8,429 nt of DNA, taken from an uncultured Lachnospiraceae bacterium. GTDB taxonomy: Bacteria > Bacillota_A > Clostridia > Lachnospirales > Lachnospiraceae. The stretch spans positions 1 through 8,429 of the forward strand of contig CAJUFW010000151.1 of the NCBI GenBank assembly GCA_910585655.1, read 5' to 3'. The notes under the pieces are model-generated. The model did no database searches. It saw only the letters and a program-made list of their open reading frames with translations, and was not told the DNA's origin. Positions 6,149 to 8,429 of the stretch are shown piece after piece; the first letter of the stretch is position 1; each line of letters starts with the position of its first letter. The translations under genes and the position numbers were made by a program.

Positions 6149-7261
6149 ATGAGTGAATTAATGCGGATTGATGAAGAATACAGAAAGTGGATACAGGACT
6201 TGGGGAATAGATATAAAACAAGTCAGATCAAGGCGTCCATCCGTGTAAATAACGAGATGCTGATGTATTATTGGTCTGTAGGGAAGGATATTACAGAGAG
6301 GCATGCGGATAGTAAGTGGGGAAATAAATTTTTTCAAAATATGAGTATGGATATGACAGACATGATTCCAAATGCAAAAGGTTTTTCTCCGACAAATCTG
6401 CGCTATATGATGCGTTTTTATACTCTTTTTAAGGATATCGAATTTATTCCCCAACTTGGGGAACAATTAGTGATAAATAATGAAAGTAAAAATGTTCCCC
6501 ATGTTGAGGAACATTTTGAGATGGTGTCAAATAAAGTTTTCATGATTCCGTGGGGACACGTAAAACTGCTGATAGATAAATCTCATGACAATCTGCAAAA
6601 ATTTAATTTTTATGTTGATAAGGTCATTGAGAATAATTGGTCAAGAGCTGTTTTGCTTAATTTTTTAGATACGGATTTATATGAGCGTCAGGGAAAGGCG
6701 ATCACAAATTTCAAATACACCTTGCCAAAAGAAACAGGAGATCTGGCACAGGAAATGACAAAAGACCCTTATAATTTTGATTTTATTGCGATTCGTCAGG
6801 GTTATAATGAGAAAGAGCTAAAAGATGCACTGATGGATAATGTGCAGAATTTCTTGATGGAACTCGGAACAGGATTTGCATTTGTGGGACGGGAATACCG
6901 ATTACAGGTAGGAAATACAGAACAGTATATAGACATGTTGTTCTACAATACAAAACGTCACTGTTATATAGTTGTGGAAGTGAAGGTTGTAGAATTTGAA
7001 CCAGGATATATTTCGCAGACAGCAACATATGTGTCAGCAGTAAATCATACTTTGAAAGGGAAAGAAGATACACAAACCATAGGGCTTTTGATCTGTAAAA
7101 CGAAGGATAATATATTGGCAAAATACGCAGTGGAAACGTCTACAGAACCAATAGGAATATCTGAATATGAATTGAATGCGTTGATGCCTAAAGATTTTAA
7201 AGGAACATTGCCTACAATAGAAGAACTGGAACAAGGGCTAAGTGAAGATACAGTAAATTAA
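6149..7261 (+). CDS. DUF1016/YhcG-family PDDEXK nuclease-like protein
   Basis: About 370 residues. The N-terminal half follows the DUF1016 pattern: KASIRVNNEMLMYYWSVGKDI, then GFSPTNLRYMMRFY, then IPWGHVKLLIDK, a predicted helical DNA-binding part. The C-terminal half is a PDDEXK nuclease-fold domain: FVGREYRLQVG, catalytic-type Asp262 in YIDMLFYN, and Glu277-Val-Lys279 in VVEVKV, followed by the family's closing segment EYELNALMPKDFKGTLPTIEEL. All active-site positions look intact. Members are linked in the literature to DNA junction or recombination processing and are frequent in defence and mobile regions; the precise role is uncertain. Residues 101-123 contain a duplicated segment (PQLGEQL / PHVEEHF) encoded by two palindromes. 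The 105-nt gap after the radical SAM gene suggests a separate transcription unit. The start is set by AAGGTGAG. It probably is not part of the kinase module, though association cannot be excluded. Confidence 0.9.
   Translation: MSELMRIDEEYRKWIQDLGNRYKTSQIKASIRVNNEMLMYYWSVGKDITERHADSKWGNKFFQNMSMDMTDMIPNAKGFSPTNLRYMMRFYTLFKDIEFIPQLGEQLVINNESKNVPHVEEHFEMVSNKVFMIPWGHVKLLIDKSHDNLQKFNFYVDKVIENNWSRAVLLNFLDTDLYERQGKAITNFKYTLPKETGDLAQEMTKDPYNFDFIAIRQGYNEKELKDALMDNVQNFLMELGTGFAFVGREYRLQVGNTEQYIDMLFYNTKRHCYIVVEVKVVEFEPGYISQTATYVSAVNHTLKGKEDTQTIGLLICKTKDNILAKYAVETSTEPIGISEYELNALMPKDFKGTLPTIEELEQGLSEDTVN
6447..6463. repeat. Perfect 17-bp palindrome inside the DUF1016 gene
   Basis: TTCCCCAA-C-TTGGGGAA: 8-bp perfect arms around one base, within codons for IPQLGEQL. 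It is related to the inverted repeat at 6489-6517. Confidence 0.9.
6489..6517. repeat. 10-bp inverted repeat with 9-nt loop inside the DUF1016 gene
   Basis: AAAATGTTCC and GGAACATTTT are perfect reverse complements separated by 9 nt. The unit starting TTCCCCA at 6495 matches the unit starting at 6447 in 18 of 22 positions, so the two are diverged direct copies of a palindromic element 48 nt apart, in the same reading frame. Confidence 0.85.
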
Positions 7262-7386
7262 CAAGAAAGCCAGAGAGGGACTGTTTAGGTGTGAATAAAA
7301 AACACTTCAACCACAAGTAGAAAGAAGCGTTCGGATTCAACAAACAAGTGATAGCCATACGAAAAAAATTGGTTTATGATAGAGCC

Positions 7387-7393
7387 AAGGAGG
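7387..7393 (+). promoter_or_regulatory. Ribosome binding site for the HTH-methyltransferase gene
   Basis: A consensus AAGGAGG 9 nt before the ATG at 7403. It rules against the in-frame ATG at 7376, which lies upstream of the site. The 141-base gap from 7262 to here contains no other gene, convincing promoter or terminator that I can see. Confidence 0.85.
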
Positions 7394-7402
7394 CGAAAAA
7401 GC

Positions 7403-8215
7403 ATGGAGATTGGTTCTGTCATTATGAAGAAACGAAAGGCACTGGGTTATACACAGCAAAATCTGGCGGATAAGCTGCATGTTTCCTTTCAGGCGGTATC
7501 GAAATGGGAGAATGGAACAGCATGCCCGGAAATAGATCTGCTTCCTGGGATTGCTGCTATCCTGGGCGTTAGTATAGACGCGCTGCTTGGATATCGTCCG
7601 GCTGTTACCGCGGATTATGAGGAGCGTTACCGGCAGACGGGCTATTACTGGGGATTAAACCCAAACCGGATGTGCTATGAGATCATGCGGCTCAGACCGC
7701 CGATCAAGCCGCTGCGGGTATTGGACATTGGCTGCGGAGAAGGAAAAGACGCGGTTTTTCTGGCAAGGAACGGATATGTGGTTTCGGCATTTGATGCGGC
7801 AGAGGGAGGCTTGGAAAAGGGAAAGCGTTTAGCGGAGGAAAGCGGCGTATATGTGGATTTTTTCCAGGCGGATCTTTTGGATTATCGGCTAAGCGAGTCT
7901 TATGATATTGTTTTTTGCAGCGGGGTATTTCATTTTGTCAGACCAGAAGTACGGACAGAACTGATAGAAAATTTAAAAGAGCATACAGCCAAGCAGGGAT
8001 TGCATGCTATCAATGTATTTGTAAAAAAGCCCTTTGTAAAGGCAAAAACAGAGTACCGTTTTCCCTGGAAATCAGGGGAATTATTCTGTTATTACCATGA
8101 CTGGTATTTTCATACGATGAGGGAGCATATTTTTGATTGCAACAGCGGTGGGATTCCTCACCAGCATTGTATGGATACGATGATAGCAGAAAAATGTCCG
8201 ACAGAACAGAGTTAG
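7403..8215 (+). CDS. XRE-family HTH fused to TehB-like SAM methyltransferase
   Basis: A 270-residue two-domain protein. Residues about 3-62 form a Cro/C1-type helix-turn-helix: IMKKRKALGYTQQNLADKL, then VSFQAVSKWENG and a terminal LGVSIDALLG. Residues about 95-265 are a class I Rossmann methyltransferase: motif I VLDIGCGEG (106-114), the acidic ribose-binding position Asp131 in AFDAAE, the motif FFQADLLDY, and YDIVFCSGVFHF. The pattern from motif I to FVKKPF, plus GELFCYYHDW near the end, resembles the TehB/tellurite-resistance methyltransferase group. It may act as a ligand- or SAM-responsive regulator, or be a methyltransferase with its own DNA-binding domain; the substrate is unknown. The start is set by AAGGAGG. 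The gene is more GC-rich than the upstream operon and lies 14 nt before purC, suggesting co-transcription with it. Confidence 0.88.
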   Translation: MEIGSVIMKKRKALGYTQQNLADKLHVSFQAVSKWENGTACPEIDLLPGIAAILGVSIDALLGYRPAVTADYEERYRQTGYYWGLNPNRMCYEIMRLRPPIKPLRVLDIGCGEGKDAVFLARNGYVVSAFDAAEGGLEKGKRLAEESGVYVDFFQADLLDYRLSESYDIVFCSGVFHFVRPEVRTELIENLKEHTAKQGLHAINVFVKKPFVKAKTEYRFPWKSGELFCYYHDWYFHTMREHIFDCNSGGIPHQHCMDTMIAEKCPTEQS

Positions 8216-8229
8216 GGAGGAAAGAGAGT

Positions 8230-8404
8230 ATGGAACCGATACAGTCCGGAAAAGTGAGAGAACTTTATGACAATGGAGATACGTTGGTGCTGGTGGCGAC
8301 CGATCGAATTAGCTGCTTTGATGTTATTCTGCATAATGAAGTAGACAAAAAGGGAGTGATTTTAACCAAGCTGTCCCGCTTTTGGTTTGAACAGACAAAG
8401 GACA
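8230..8404 (+). CDS. purC: SAICAR synthetase (phosphoribosylaminoimidazole-succinocarboxamide synthase), 3' truncated
   Basis: The N-terminal ~58 residues of PurC, which condenses CAIR with aspartate using ATP in de novo purine synthesis. The diagnostic N-terminal motifs are visible: SGKVRELYDNGDTLVLVATD followed by RISCFDVIL, then GVILTKLSRFWFEQT. The start ATG is preceded by GGGAGG (8215-8220) at 9-nt spacing, and that site overlaps the previous stop codon. The family normally has about 235-290 residues, so most of the gene is missing. The reading frame formally continues to the end of the window, but the last 25 bases are sequencing adapter, so the residues they encode (RASCR region) are not real. 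Confidence 0.93.
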
Positions 8405-8429
8405 AGATCGGAAGAGCGTCGTGTAGGGA
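8405..8429. other. Illumina TruSeq adapter read-through at contig end
   Basis: The final 25 bases, beginning AGATCGGAAGAGCGTCGTGT, match the reverse complement of the Illumina TruSeq universal adapter with no visible mismatch. They interrupt the conserved purC sequence. This is a library artefact left in the assembly, not genomic DNA. Confidence 0.97.

Noticed and set aside
7287..7307. Small hairpin AGGTGT/ACACTT after the DUF1016 gene as a terminator
   Set aside because: Only a 6-bp stem including a G-T pair, a 9-nt loop and no following T tract.
7375..7380. TATGAT as a -10 box before the HTH-methyltransferase gene
   Set aside because: No matching -35 about 17 nt upstream, and transcription would start on top of the AAGGAGG site.
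1..8429. CRISPR array, tRNA/rRNA genes, insertion sequences, attachment sites
   Set aside because: No regular short repeats with spacers, no tRNA-like cloverleaf or transposase/integrase motifs were seen on reading both strands.

Overview
The window looks like an assembly contig, probably metagenomic, from a low-to-mid GC Firmicute, most plausibly a Clostridia/Lachnospiraceae-type gut bacterium. This rests on the strong AGGAGG-type ribosome binding sites, the A/T-rich codon use with many AGA arginines, and the protein families present; I ran no taxonomic search. All supported genes are on the + strand. The last 25 bases (8405-8429) match Illumina TruSeq adapter sequence, so the right edge is a contig end and not native DNA. 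The first gene is open to base 1, so it is cut on the left.

Bases 1-6043 hold six tightly packed, co-directional genes that look like one operon: a ClpB/ClpA-D2-like AAA+ ATPase (5' end missing), a PP2C phosphatase, a Ser/Thr protein kinase with a repeat-containing C-terminal half, a coiled-coil protein of unknown function starting MSGPK, a zinc-ribbon plus FHA protein, and an NrdG-like radical SAM activase. Spacings are 1 nt, 0 nt, 1 nt, 22 nt and an 11-nt overlap. Kinase, phosphatase and phosphothreonine reader form a complete write/erase/read circuit, tied to a protein-remodelling ATPase and a radical enzyme. This is the candidate undescribed system. The closest named analogies are the TerY-P (vWA/PP2C/kinase) triads and the threonine-phosphorylation control of type VI secretion (PpkA/PppA/Fha with ClpV), but no secretion or Ter structural gene is visible here.

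Bases 6044-7261 carry a DUF1016/YhcG-type PDDEXK nuclease gene behind a 105-base spacer with a possible promoter. Its coding sequence contains two neighbouring palindromes that are imperfect copies of one another. This family is common in accessory and defence regions.

Bases 7262-8404 look more like chromosomal backbone and are visibly more GC-rich: a fused XRE-HTH/TehB-like methyltransferase gene, then the start of purC (SAICAR synthetase). The switch near 7262-7402 may mark the edge of an accessory island. Several gene starts were set by clear ribosome binding sites and differ from the longest open frame.
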